64,000 nt of DNA, from NCBI GenBank assembly GCA_034190875.2, contig CM067348.1, forward strand, positions 3,760,404 through 3,824,403, read 5' to 3'. The DNA comes from Urechis unicinctus. Its lineage: Eukaryota > Annelida > Polychaeta > Xenopneusta > Urechidae. The notes below the pieces were generated by a model. The model made no database searches and was not told where the DNA came from. It saw nothing but the letters and a program-made list of their open reading frames with translations. Positions 1 to 12,200 of this stretch are shown here, piece by piece; position 1 is the stretch's first letter; every line of letters starts with the position of its first letter. The translations under genes and the position numbers were made by a program.

Positions 1-866
1 GCAGAATACACTGAATTCTGTCACGCCTTTGAGCAGTGCAAAAAATCATTCGATGTCAGCTAAACTGAAATCATACAGATTAATGTGTTGGGTGGGCTCA
101 TGGAGCTTTATGAATCACAGTATAACAAACCTCTTGCTGAGAGCATTAGAGAAGACTGCAGAAGTAGCGAAAGGCTTAAACTCTTTTTGCCACATATGTT
201 GATGATGGAAATGCTTAATCCTATTGTTGACAAAATAATTACCTTCGTGAATGACCTGCTAAACTCTGAACAGTTAAAAGGTGTTAGCAAAATTCAGTGA
301 TTGTTCGGTTCTTAAAGCAGCTGTGAACGACCGCTTCTCTGGTAAATACGGCGTCATTGTCGGCCAAGACGGGTAGGCAGCAGTGCTCAAAGGGGCCGTT
401 AAGTTTGGGCATGACGCCTACGTTATTAGATCTCGAATTGCGCGGACAACATACGGCATGGCCATGCATAAGCCTGAGGATAACACCAAAGATCCTGTAA
501 ACAGAATCGAAATAATTGGCGGGGTTAAATACAGCAAAGACAATTTCGAACTCTTTGTAACGATGGGGGAAAACTACCACCAGACCACTATGTCCAAAAG
601 CCATGTAAACCTGTGACAATGGAACAAACTTCCGTTAAATTAGCAATGTTTAGCACATTTCTCACAGACCCGCTGTATGTTGACGAAAAGGGAGTTGAAC
701 AAATAGGCAATTCGACCTTAGACATTCCCATATCTAGAAGACCTCGTACAATCATGGCTAAAATAAACTTTGGTGGTCCAAAATCGAGGTAGAGGCAATC
801 GATCTCCAAAGTGGACGCCAGGTTAACACCAAACTTGAATTCATGTCAGAGGGTGACGCAATCTAA
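1..866 (+). pseudogene. HSPA12-like (HSP70 family 12) pseudogene, 3' part
   Basis: The three frames in turn read like the C-terminal half of HSPA12A/B-type proteins, HSP70-related ATPases much expanded in bivalves. Frame 1 runs from the left edge to about 292 and includes a KGVSKI segment. Frame 2 (293-616) has FSDCSVLKAAV, then AAVLKGAVKFG and a TYGMAM segment. Frame 1 again (601-792) has MEQTSVKLAMFST and the FGGP segment. Frame 3 (780-866) ends in VNTKLEFMSEGDAI and a TAA at 864-866, a plausible natural C-terminus. Lesions: in-frame TAA at 61-63, TAG at 374-376, and frame changes near 292, 600 and 780. At about 292 the FLVGG part of the conserved phosphate-binding VGGF loop is missing. The 5' half lies outside the window. 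The family call rests on remembered family motifs and motif order. Confidence 0.8.
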
Positions 867-1512
867 GCTCATGTAACAGAAATCACTCAGTGACAATGCT
901 GAACTATTTGAGGTGTTTGGGCCGATTTGCATATTTTTAAGGTTTGGTGTCACATAGAGCTACATTGATAAATAAGAACTAACTTCAAAAAGCTTATAAC
1001 TACGCTAAGGTGGCTGTGGCTATGTGGTGAGCGATTCTAGCAAGCCTACCGTCATGTGGCGCTACCATAAAGTCAACAAAGGTTCATCGTGTTGTTGTAT
1101 ATGTTGAAGAAATGGAGTAATCTGATTGGATGCGGCGTCACGCCTGCAAATTTATGCGTTGTTTAAGGATAGACGTTATGACAAACTGCAAACAGGTATT
1201 TTGTCGGGACTGAACCATCTTAGTTTAGGTTTAGGCTCTTTGCTTAATCTTATAACGCCTTTCGTTTTCATTTGCATAGGGATTGAATTGCACAAAATAT
1301 ACATAGATGACTTAACGCTATGTGAGGAAGATTGCAAATAAGCTCTAGACAGCAATGCATGTTCAATTATTGAAAATAAACAGTCCTGTGTTTCGTTAGA
1401 CATCCAAAGCCTGGGGCCTTATTTGCAAATAATCCTACGTCCCGAGTGCTCTAGAGCAAGTTAAGCCCACACAACTGAGTACGCACGGAAGTCGTGTTGA
1501 TGAATGTATTGT
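867..1512. other. No gene seen; possible old 3' flank of the HSPA12-like relic
   Basis: AT-rich sequence after the HSPA12-like stop. A 71-codon open stretch at 1126-1341 (plus) matches no family I know and has no recognisable start context or domain. Confidence 0.5.
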
Positions 1513-1834
<322 letters not shown>

Positions 1835-3504
1835 TATATGGGTATATACAAATGTGCATATATTTTATTGGAATAAGTTATATCAACGTTGACATACCAT
1901 AGCATCTATAAAATAACATCCTTTGAATACCGCGAGCACCACTGGATAAATATCATTGGAAGTTTCAGACAGAATACATAAGACACGTCATTTCTCCAAA
2001 CCGGTCAATGTTGCACTACACTTAGTTAAACCAGTTTCATGTTATGAAAGCAGACTTCTGCTGTAAATTATACAGAATAGTGAATTTCGATAAGCAACAC
2101 AGTTTGTTTTGATTAAGACAAAAGAGATGAATTTATCAAATTAACTGACGGTTTGTCCAAAGTATCGTAAATCTTAACATAAAACAGCACTAGATACATA
2201 CCAGGCATGTAGAATCACTGGTATCGGAGTTTATTTATTGTATATGGCGATGTAATGAGATTTTAACGTGTTATGTATACATAAATATGTTTATTATGAT
2301 ATTAAAGAAAACCTACCAGTTTATAATTTACACATTGTGCTCATGACCATGGACTAAAACGATTGTGAATGCAGTAGCGTGATGCTTCATGACGAACATC
2401 TGTAGGTGCTACCCTCATCATAATGCATTACATTCTTCGACATGAATAAATGTCCTGTATTCCCTAAAACATGCATTGAGATCTTAATAGACTGAAGCAA
2501 CATCATGTATATGATGTCGCTCTGTGTGTGTACAACGTTTCCGCAGCAAATGCATATTCTCTGATAAATACTCACCTAAATCAAGCAACACAGTATGGGC
2601 CATATTTACAATGATTTCCCATACTGTGCCGATTGTTTAGTAATTCCGAATCTCCAATGTACGTGCTGTCACGTACCAGAGTAGCGCGATGTTCATGTAG
2701 TTATCCAATGCCGCTTAGCATGTACGCGTTCCGTGCACGTACTGTGAGTATGTATATCAATTTTGCCCCCAGGGCCTTAGAAATAGTAAGATGCGGTTGT
2801 TATATGTCTGCTATGTGTGCTATGTTTTAATAAGAATTTCGGATTTGTGTTGATTGCTGTCTGTTAGAATATGGTCAGATTAATACCTCTCTTCCTATAA
2901 AAAACGCAAAAAAACCCATACCTTTTGTTATCGCTGCGATCCCAATTTTAAAATTTCTATATCGGGTTTCAATTAACTTGTTTCATATGGCTTAAGCTCA
3001 ATTTGCATTCGCATGCTGCAGTAGAGCAGTGGTAATGGTAACCATGCTAAGTACAAACAGCGTATGTCAACATATATTAAAAAATATTCAACAAGATATG
3101 CGAACTGGATATGAAATATAAAGATATTTTATCCTTTTTAAATTGTTGATATATTGGCGGCTTGAAGAAGGAGTTATATAAGGCTGGTCCAATCAGGATA
3201 AATTACCCCACTATTTGCTGACGCATGTAAACATAAAGCTTTGACCAGAGCCTACACGTATGTTCAGGTCTAAAATAGTATATCATGGGCCAATGCAATA
3301 GTCGTAGGCACAATCTTTGCTCTTTTGAATGCCTTATTGACTAAACAGCCATATTTAATGTATTTATATAGTAGGCATCAGGCACAAGCAGCAATATTTA
3401 TGACATATGTCTTTGAATGCCTATATGAACTACAACATGTATTGGTAATGTTGTTGGATGTAATAGTATGCGATCAAACACCGATACCAGTATATGTTAT
3501 ATAT
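1835..3504. other. No gene seen
   Basis: AT-rich sequence without a recognisable exon on either strand. Some words (GCACGTACTGTGA near 2733, AGTAGAGCAGT near 3021) recur at about 4306 and 4443, so the right half belongs to the same diffuse repeat landscape as 3.5-4.7 kb. Confidence 0.5.
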
Positions 3505-4735
3505 ATTGTAGTAGTAGACAGAATAGGTTGAAGCTTTACCGCACGTGTTCATGTTGTATATCAGACAGAATGGATAATACAGAGTGGACAAATGTAATAG
3601 CACACTGTATGCATAAATGAATACATACCGCTGTTTGTATCTGTTTAATACAGGAATGTAGTAGTATCGATAGCTAGGTTTGAAGCTTTACCGCACGTGT
3701 TCATGTTTATCCATTATCCATATAGACAGATGGTAAATATTACAATGTTGATAAGATTGTAGTAAAACAGGCATTGAGACAGAAGATAGACCGAATGCAG
3801 TTCATGTTTATGTCGATGTAATGTAATCAGATTAGGTTGAAGCTTTTACAGCAATATGTTTGTTGATATTAAATGTTTTATCTAGAATGTTATTACTATT
3901 AACATGTTCATGCTTTATTGAGTATGGAACTATAACAATTTATTGCCAGTAGTTTATGCTTCATGACGACAGCTGTATTTTGTTTTAATGCTGGATATGT
4001 GCGAACATGTTTAAATCAGCAGTACCCTAAAGCATGCGATTGAATCTTATGACTGAGCATACACATGTATTTATCCAAATTAACAGAATTCTTTACCGCA
4101 ATCTGTGCACGCACGTCCTTGATAAATTGTTTATCCATAGCGCAGACCCAAGGACAGTGGGTAAAGCTTTTATAATGTGTATAATGTGCCGGATTGATGA
4201 AGTAACACCGAATCTTTTACTACGGATGCTGATGTGCTGTATCAGAGTTCGGTATGATAAGATGTGCTCAATTGTGCTATAGAATTATAAGTACGCGTTT
4301 ATGTGCACGTACTGTGATTTGTTATCGATTATTCGACGCCAGATCCCGAACTTATGAAATAGAAGATATTTAATGTTGGCTATATCGTGATTGTTGCAAT
4401 AATATTGCGGCTTAAGCAAGTGATGTCATGTCGCTTGGTTCAGTAGAGCAGTATAAGAATAGGTATGCTCTCTTTAAAAAAACGTGTTTATGTGACATAT
4501 CAGTAGTAGACAATTTTAGATTTTCAGATCATGTTTCTAACTGTCATATGGTTAAGCTTAATGTTTTCGCATGCCAAGCTTGTGAGTAATGGTAATGGGA
4601 TTAAGCTTTACTGTATGCGCTAATGTTTTATCCAGTAGTAGACAGAAGCTACACCGTATGTGTTAATGTTTTATCCAATAGCAGACAGAGCAAGATGAAG
4701 CTTTACCGTATGTGTTAATGTTTTATACCGGCCGT
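3505..4735. repeat. Degenerate minisatellite, GAAGCTTTACCG family
   Basis: A unit of roughly 50 bp recurs. It contains AGTAGACAGA, then GAAGCTTTACCG, then a TGTTAATGTTTTATCC-like tail. Copies start near 3511, 3680 and 3838, and three lie close together at 4600-4735. Spacing between copies is irregular and filled with unrelated AT-rich DNA, so this is an eroded or dispersed array and not a clean tandem repeat. Confidence 0.7.
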
Positions 4736-5658
4736 CTATAAAATATCAAGAATAACAGGGTTATGCGCGGGTTTCAACGTGCAACAAGCTCAACAATACA
4801 TTTGAATGCAGGGAAATTTGTGCCTCGGTTTGGTATCGGTAGTGTGACTGATGGAAGCGATATCTCTTCGCGAGAGCATACGATGGCTGTAGTGTGTAGT
4901 GTATTGAATGGCAAGTGGTTCATGGACTTGTGGATGCGTATGGCCATTTGTGGGTTCATTATCAGGACATTATTGTAAAACCTGATGCTTCATTGTCGAC
5001 TATTCAAGCATCCTTGATTACGGCATTCAACATTTGGTGTTACATTGTAGCACGTGATATTGCGGAGTTATCACTCCACACGTTGTCTTTGTAAGGCTTA
5101 CTATTTTGAATAAAATGCAGTAATGTTATGCTGTGTAATCGAGACTTGATTCAGTAATGCGTTGACACAATATAACCAAGCAGCCAGAATGACACTATTG
5201 CCTTTCATGTGCTGATATTCTGCCAAGTTATCTTCCTATCATGGCATGGCATAACAGATACGACAGTTACAATGTTATTGACTTTGTGGAACAGTATTAT
5301 CATGTTTTGCAATATATCATATTTTGAGAGTGTTGTTGGCAACATAACATTCTTTGCCAGCATGTGAGGACACAGATCCATCATGTATTGAGGCGCAGAT
5401 ATTGCAGGCAATGACAAATGTCTTCCTTTAGCAGGTCGGATATATGGTGTTTTAATAAGATAAGTACTTTTATTGTTATATTAATCCGGCCACATGAAAT
5501 ATTGGCTAATTAAACCATTTTTAATACATTTTATTGTTTCTGATACACATTCGGACCTAATTAATTTAATGCAGTATCGTGTAGTGCAATTGTTCGATTG
5601 CTCTGCGGGAGACATAATGCCGGTATTGAACATTATGTATCCGTGGTGTTTTGACAAG
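4736..5658. other. No gene seen upstream of the first lectin unit
   Basis: Open stretches on both strands (for example 4763-4978 plus, 5205-5417 minus) show no known domain. I looked for a signal-peptide exon of the kind seen at 9245 and found none with a matching phase-1 donor. Confidence 0.45.
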
Positions 5659-6439
5659 GGGTGTTACCACCGGGGCTAGGCGTTGGCACTGCACGTTGGT
5701 TACGACTACCTGTTAGACATATCCCCACCAAACTGGTTTCAAGCTCGTGATCTATGCTACACGTATAGTAACGGTCTCGCTCGCATCGAAAACGAAGCGG
5801 AACAATAAGCTGTTGTTGAATGGATTAAGCACATATCAGGTAAGTTCATATATGTGGCTGTAAATAACTCAGACCCCAACATAGACTCGGTGGGACATTA
5901 TGATGGGACATCATCTTGATCAGGGGCTCTGTGTGTGGTGAAAAACTCAATACACTTAACCTGTGATCATTATGATCGTCAATCATGACGTACTACCTGC
6001 CTTTACGCGTGCCTGTTGTAAGCAGAGCTATGAAGAAGATGATTCGAACATAATGATATTTAGCTTCTGCCTATCGCACTTCTTCCAATTACAGCTTGAT
6101 GGGTGTGCAGGTCTGTCTCGCTCATTTGATCCATGGACTGATGGCTTCAGATTGTAAAGTCAGGATTGTTGGGTATGGACAACTGATAACGTCAATCCTA
6201 TGTCGCATGAATTTGCACATTGGTCTACCTCGATGGAGGATGAAGATAAGTCGTCATCACATTCAAAAGGTTGGCTGGATGAAGAGCGCTCTGTGGCCTT
6301 TAATTCGTCACGGTCTTATAAGTGGAACGATGTTGCATGTACTGAGAAGAAACCATCCATTTGTAAAAGGAGGCTCAATGAGCTGGAGATGCGTGGGATG
6401 GAGCTTGGTGATATAATAAGCAAATTTATCTGTCCCTAA
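5659..6439 (+). pseudogene. C-type lectin unit 1, two CTLD exons, broken
   Basis: Exon 1 (5659-5839) follows an ACAAG acceptor, reads ALALHVGYDYLLDI then WFQARDLCYTYSNGLARIE, and ends at a GTAAG donor in phase 1. Exon 2 (6111-6439) reads WTDGF, QDCWVWTTDN, SYKWNDVACTEKKPSICKR and ends in a tail finishing ICP then stop, as in the other units. Defects: a one-base loss near 5675 shifts the start of exon 1, TAA at 5806-5808 and TAA at 6155-6157. The WND Ca2+-site motif is kept. The QPD/EPN sugar-choice motif seen in the other units is not visible here; the region between the halves is lengthened and acidic. No signal-peptide or neck exon was found upstream. Confidence 0.8.
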
Positions 6440-6681
6440 AACACGTCACACCGTATTGATACATTTAATTGCAAATATAGTCCTCTATATTCCTTATGAT
6501 TAATATACAGCATCCCTTGAATTTTTCTGTGTTTGGTGATTCAAATTGTGACGCTTAAAAAACATTTTCCAGTGTTACTAATCACTTTACATATCAATTA
6601 TTCGCTCTTGGGGTTTACCATAAATCCTTTACCTTTATTACAGCAATAGTGTTATATACAAAGAACACTGGGTGTGTGTGT
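6440..6681. other. Short spacer between lectin units 1 and 2
   Basis: AT-rich spacer. It ends in a short TG run that leads into a G run (6682-6695) standing where the first half of the next unit's neck exon would be expected. Confidence 0.5.
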
Positions 6682-6696
6682 GGGGGGGGGGGGGGC

Positions 6697-7312
6697 TACT
6701 TAGGTGCAGAGTGTTGTATCTGCTTTGAAAGACAACTCTTTGTCAACAGCAGGTAAAACTCGACTCGATATTTTCCTGTTCCACTTAATGTGTGAGAGAC
6801 TTATTCGCTCACAAATTTATTGTGCTCAAAAACTACGAAAAAATCCCAAACTAATCCGTATTAAATAGTTCTTCTATAAGTGGATCTGAAATGCACGTTT
6901 GTGTCAACAGGGGCGCCACCGGCTGTGTTGTACGCATTGGCCTATCACGTGGGCCATAAGTACCTGCTAGACATGAACCCTGCCTCATGGTTTCAAGCAC
7001 GTGATCTTTGTTACTTTAAAGGATACCGTCTTGCGCGCATTTAAAGTATAGCTGAGCAGCGAACAATTGCTCAAAGGCAACGCCCGTAAAGTAGCCATTG
7101 AAAGCGAAGCTCGAATAATGCCCACATCAAGATTACTGCTAAAAAGCCATGAAATTCCTAAAGGCATTCGCCCAACTAAAAACCTGTTAATTATTTTGGC
7201 TGGAATGACGCTGGGTGTGAACGAAAGTATTCATTTGTGTGCAAGAGGAGAACAAATATGTTATCGCTCGTAATTCGTAAATCGGTGAAATATTAAATTC
7301 TGTTACTGTCCC
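6697..7312 (+). pseudogene. C-type lectin unit 2, neck plus CTLD remnants, broken
   Basis: The end of a neck exon (to 6752, SVVSALKDNSLSTAG then GT donor) matches the neck exon of the intact gene at 9385-9498. CTLD exon 1 starts at 6911 after a CAACAG acceptor and reads YALAYHVGHKYLLDM, then WFQARDLCYFKGYRLARI, followed by a stop. Its donor is at 7086. The last exon survives only in part: GWNDAGCERKYSFVCKRR near 7200-7255 and an IGEILNSVTVP-like tail to 7312, in different frames. The first part of the last exon is not recognisable. A 14-base G run lies just before the neck remnant. All this marks a dead tandem copy of the gene at 9.2-17.0 kb. Confidence 0.78.
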
Positions 7313-8333
7313 CGAGATAATTGCACCTAGCTACTGTATGTTTGTTTCTTGGTCTGGATTCACGCCTTCTCTGTTGTATACCGTTATGACAAGTATCCTA
7401 TGTTAGTATTGGCGTACAGTAGCTACTGTGACTAAAGGAGGGGTAAGGAAAATGGATGCAGCATATATAAGAATATATAAAATATTATAGAAGGAATTAT
7501 AATGTGATCAAGTATGAATAAAGTTGATTCTCAACTTGATATGTTGTATTTTGTATTCATGCATGATGCGTTCATTGCTATAGGCACATGTCACTGTGAT
7601 ATAGCTCGCCAAATGATCATAATGACACAGTTCATTATGGCTGACTTCGTCTAACCTGCATCTTCCTACTTATCAATAATAACCGCGTCACATATTGAAT
7701 ACAACTCGCCCTGTGCTGCAACAGGATAACTTAAGAAAGGAAATAAACTCTTTCCAGTGCACCTGGTCCAATATTTGCTAATGTGAAATGTTTACTCAAT
7801 TTATGATCCTGCCAATGGCACCCTGTTGTCGAGACCAATAGGCAGAAGACGTAGCTCGGTTGTATTGGTTCATGCTATAGATCGGCGTAAGACCCATGTT
7901 TACCTGTCCTGTATCAATTATCAAAATTGACAGGAAACCTTCGTGTATCAAAGCGTACCAAGGTCGACAAGCGTTGAGCCTGTTATTGGGGATGACGACG
8001 ACCACTCTCGTATTCTGTCCACTGTTGTCACTGATGCTGAGTTGCACTGTCACTGCTAAACAACCGTTGCTAATTGTAGTGTGACAATAGCGACCATATG
8101 GAACATACACTGGTTCTAGCATATATATATATATATGAGTTCAAACCATGTGCTTCGAGTTTCAGAGGGTTCATAGATTTTCTGATACATCTACGCACGT
8201 GTTTGTGCGTTGCTTGATTTGGCCGGAAATCCGAAAAGAAACGGTGTTATGTTTGTCATCTGAAACTTTGCCGCATAAGTGATATCTGTCATTCAAATAT
8301 GGACCCGCTCTCATGGATTACCAAACACGGTAT
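7313..8333. other. No recognised gene; one 108-codon minus-strand open frame
   Basis: A minus-strand open frame spans 7796-8122. It is among the longer non-repeat frames in the window, but I recognise no domain, signal peptide or splice context in it, and the opposite strand is open over part of the same stretch. I treat it as unproven. Confidence 0.4.
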
Positions 8334-8745
<412 letters not shown>

Positions 8746-9244
8746 AAATGAGTATCACCGCCGTTGTGAAACATGTGGTAAAGCAAGAATTAGTCACGCG
8801 GGCACTCTTCGGTAGAAAAAGGGTCATGACCTGTGTCCGCAGAAAAAATATATACCCGAATGAGAATCGAAGATAGAATACTGAGTGCGCGTCTTATGTT
8901 CTAGGTGCACTTTAAATGCGCGGCTTCCATGCGCGACAATGAGCAGTGCGGGGTTACATCAACCATAAAGGTAACGCACTCGAGGTTATACTATTGCAAC
9001 AACGTTTCGTTTTCGCACGTTTGTGACATCGAGAAGAAAATTAGTCTACGAAGGCGTGTTATTGTTGTAATCAAAATTCGATGAGTTGAGACGATTTATT
9101 GAATAGCATAGATAATTATTTTTAAAAATCACGAGTACCCCCAACCAATCCAACCCTTGTGTTTTCCACCGTAGATTCTGCGCCGTGCCTGACTGCCCCC
9201 AATTCGTTTGTAGATAGTAAATGTTTGTCAGTTTATCCGCGAAG
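8746..9244. other. Upstream region of the intact lectin gene
   Basis: About 500 bp between the microsatellite and the signal-peptide exon. It should hold the promoter and 5' UTR, but no clear TATA box at a fixed distance or other element could be assigned by eye. Confidence 0.4.
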
Positions 9245-12200
9245 ATGTCATCTGCTTTATGGTTCATTGTGACAATCATACTCCTAAATTGGAAGGTCCG
9301 AGGTAAGTGAGACGCGTATTCATATCAGCCAGTATCGGCATTATCTCCTGGAACGATCAAATACGTAGATTTGTGTAATTGTAGGGCAACCCACATCACC
9401 AAGAGAGCGTGGACGTCAAATATGTGAAGAAACACAACTAGTTGCCGAAGTGCGAAGTCTTGTGTCTGCTCTGAACGACAAGGAATCGTCAACCACAGGT
9501 AAAGGTAACACCTGGTGTTGGTTCAGGCCCACCCCCACTCATCTACACTACACCACTAATTACGGCCTACACAGCGTACCGATTTTTGTGTTTTATAAGA
9601 TGACCCCCCACCGGGTTACAAGGGTCGTAGGCAATTACAGGGGGGACGGAGTCGGGCCCCACTACCAACGGGCCTCCCGACAAACTGACATGACCTTAGG
9701 TCAAGGTGTCTACGCCGCTGTGAGTCAAACGGGGAGAGTGACACCTTGCTGACACGCTGACCATATATCTTATGACCATCTCTGCGTAGCATGTGGCGGG
9801 ACTGGTCACAGCTTGTTGACGTGTTTTCACATGCTCGTGTGCATCTTACACTTGCCGACAAGCTCCTCCAGGCGCTCCATACGATCATCGTTCTTAGTCT
9901 CCAGATCTCTCACAATATCCTTCAGTTCCACAAGGTCATCGTCCTTAGTCTCAAAATCACTGACAACATCTCTCAGCTAGATCTCTAAATATATTTTCTC
10001 GTCTCTCAAATAATCTATATTTAACTCCAACTCTTTTACATCACCTTCAAGCTCAGCAATACGTTCTTCGTTGTTCGTGTCTATACCCAACACCCTCGTT
10101 TATTCGATTGGTCAGTATATACAGCGCATAAATGTCCACGCAATGAAATCACTCTGTGTATTGAGGCAGGTCGATCACATCATCGCTGGCTTAGAAGAAG
10201 TATCTTCCAGTTGTTTTCTGATGTCTTATAAGGTTTCATCTTTCCCACGTTGGAACAGTGCATTTTTTCATCGATTGAAACAGTCTGGTATACTTTTACA
10301 GATCTAAGCCTAATTTCCCCCTTCATTTGTGTATATTATCTGACCCGACCTAAGACGAGTTTAAACTCATGATCCGAGATATTACCATCTTCAAATGCTG
10401 TCGATATAATGTCAGCCAAGGTATTCAATTTGCTCTGCGCCTGAACGCGGATTTAATAATGTTTTTTAACCTTGATGGTCAGTTGCCGACTGGTAAATTT
10501 TCCAGCGATTCCAAGTAGTCCACAAGCGGCCCCAGTAACCCCAAACGCAGTTGCAATATGAATGGCAACTACTGTAGACATTACACCTACGCCATCTGCG
10601 CCAAGACACATTCCATCAGTAACTAAAACAGTGTCTACTGCATCTATGGAGTTCACTGCACGCCTATATTTCTTGTACATTTGTACATAGCACAATATTT
10701 TCTCTCTTTCTCGAGCTATTGCTTCTTACGGCTGCTCTCATTCAACAGAGTGACTGGAGAGCATTCCAACATGTTCTCCAATGATTTGGTCACCTATAGC
10801 CGATTCGAGAGGTGTAGTCAATATTCGGATGCCAACATGATGGTCAAATTCGACCTTGTGCTGGCTTAGGATATCCATAGTCAGCACCATCACCAAATGA
10901 CCACTCGTGTATTCCATTGACCATTGTAACTCTGTCTTCTGCCCAAATAGTAATCGGGGGCTCCAGTAAGGGCTGGTTGTGTGGCGCATTAACATAGGTT
11001 TTTGTTAAATGTTCCGCGAGGGATCCGTCTTTTTCTGTTGAGGTACATGGATAGTCGCTTTTGTTGACTTCTTGTAAGTTCAGGAATAAGGCTAATAGGG
11101 AGGTCGTGGTTGTCCAATAGCCTTCACTTATCATCCTGTAACTGAGCCTTCAACTCGTTCACAGTTCCTCTAGTGACACGTTTTGAGACAATCCGACCCG
11201 TTTGTTGGGTACTCGCTAAGCACTGCTACTTGCGAGCTATATCACGGCTATGGCATGTACCTTGCTCCGCTAAAGCATGTACTAAGCTCCAATATGACAT
11301 GAACGAAGCTTCGTTATGACCAGCATTAAGCTGCGCTATAGCATGTACTAAGCTCCACTACGACATGTACGAAGCTCCGCTATGACATGTACTAAGCTCC
11401 GCTATAGTATGTACTAAGCTCTGCTATGACATGTACTAAGCTCCGCTATAGTATGTACTAAGCTCCGCTATGACATGTAATAAGCTCCGCTATAGCATGT
11501 AGTTAGCTTTGCTATGGCATGTACTTGGCTCTACTAACCGCGTCCTTTACAACAGCTAAGCTCCGCTATTGCATGTACTTAGCTCCAATAAGGCATGTGC
11601 TTAACAACAGCTGTCAATTTGAACAAACACATTTTGAAGGCAATCAGGATAATCTTCTGAAGAGCTTTGTAAGGTTTGAATGTTTGTACTAGCATGGTGC
11701 GATTCGACAGCACACAGTGTCTCCCCTGTTGGTCACAAAAGGATGCACAATTAAAGGATCCCTTTCATATAAATTGAGACGATAATCAACATGTCTACAC
11801 AAAGTAATGATGGAAAAATGCTCGTCAATGTGCTGTACCACGGTGCAATTGTTTCTGCCCGTGCATGTATATAATAATGAATCGTCGCATCCAAATCATC
11901 TACTATAGTCCTAAGGGCTATTGGAAAGGCATTACAGCCACCTTAAAGTTTGCAGCAGTCGTGAAGGTTTCTGAGGATGTTGGCAGGGGTTGGCGGACAA
12001 AGCAAGTTATATGGCAAATCTACCTGCCAATCCCGTAACACTTTGCCAGGCTAAAATTTGATGTGTCTGGGCGAAATGAGGTTCACCAAGCTGATCTCGT
12101 TGCTTCCTCATAATGTACTGAAACGCCAGGCTTACAAGTATGCCCTCATAGTCGTGGATGTTACATCACGCTACAAAGCGGCTGAGCCGGTGACTACAAA

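Noticed and set aside
7796-8122. 108-codon minus-strand frame as a gene
   Set aside because: No domain, no splice context, and the plus strand is open as well; not supportable beyond an open stretch.
11225-11605. CRISPR-like array
   Set aside because: Units are directly adjacent without unique spacers, and the DNA is eukaryotic.
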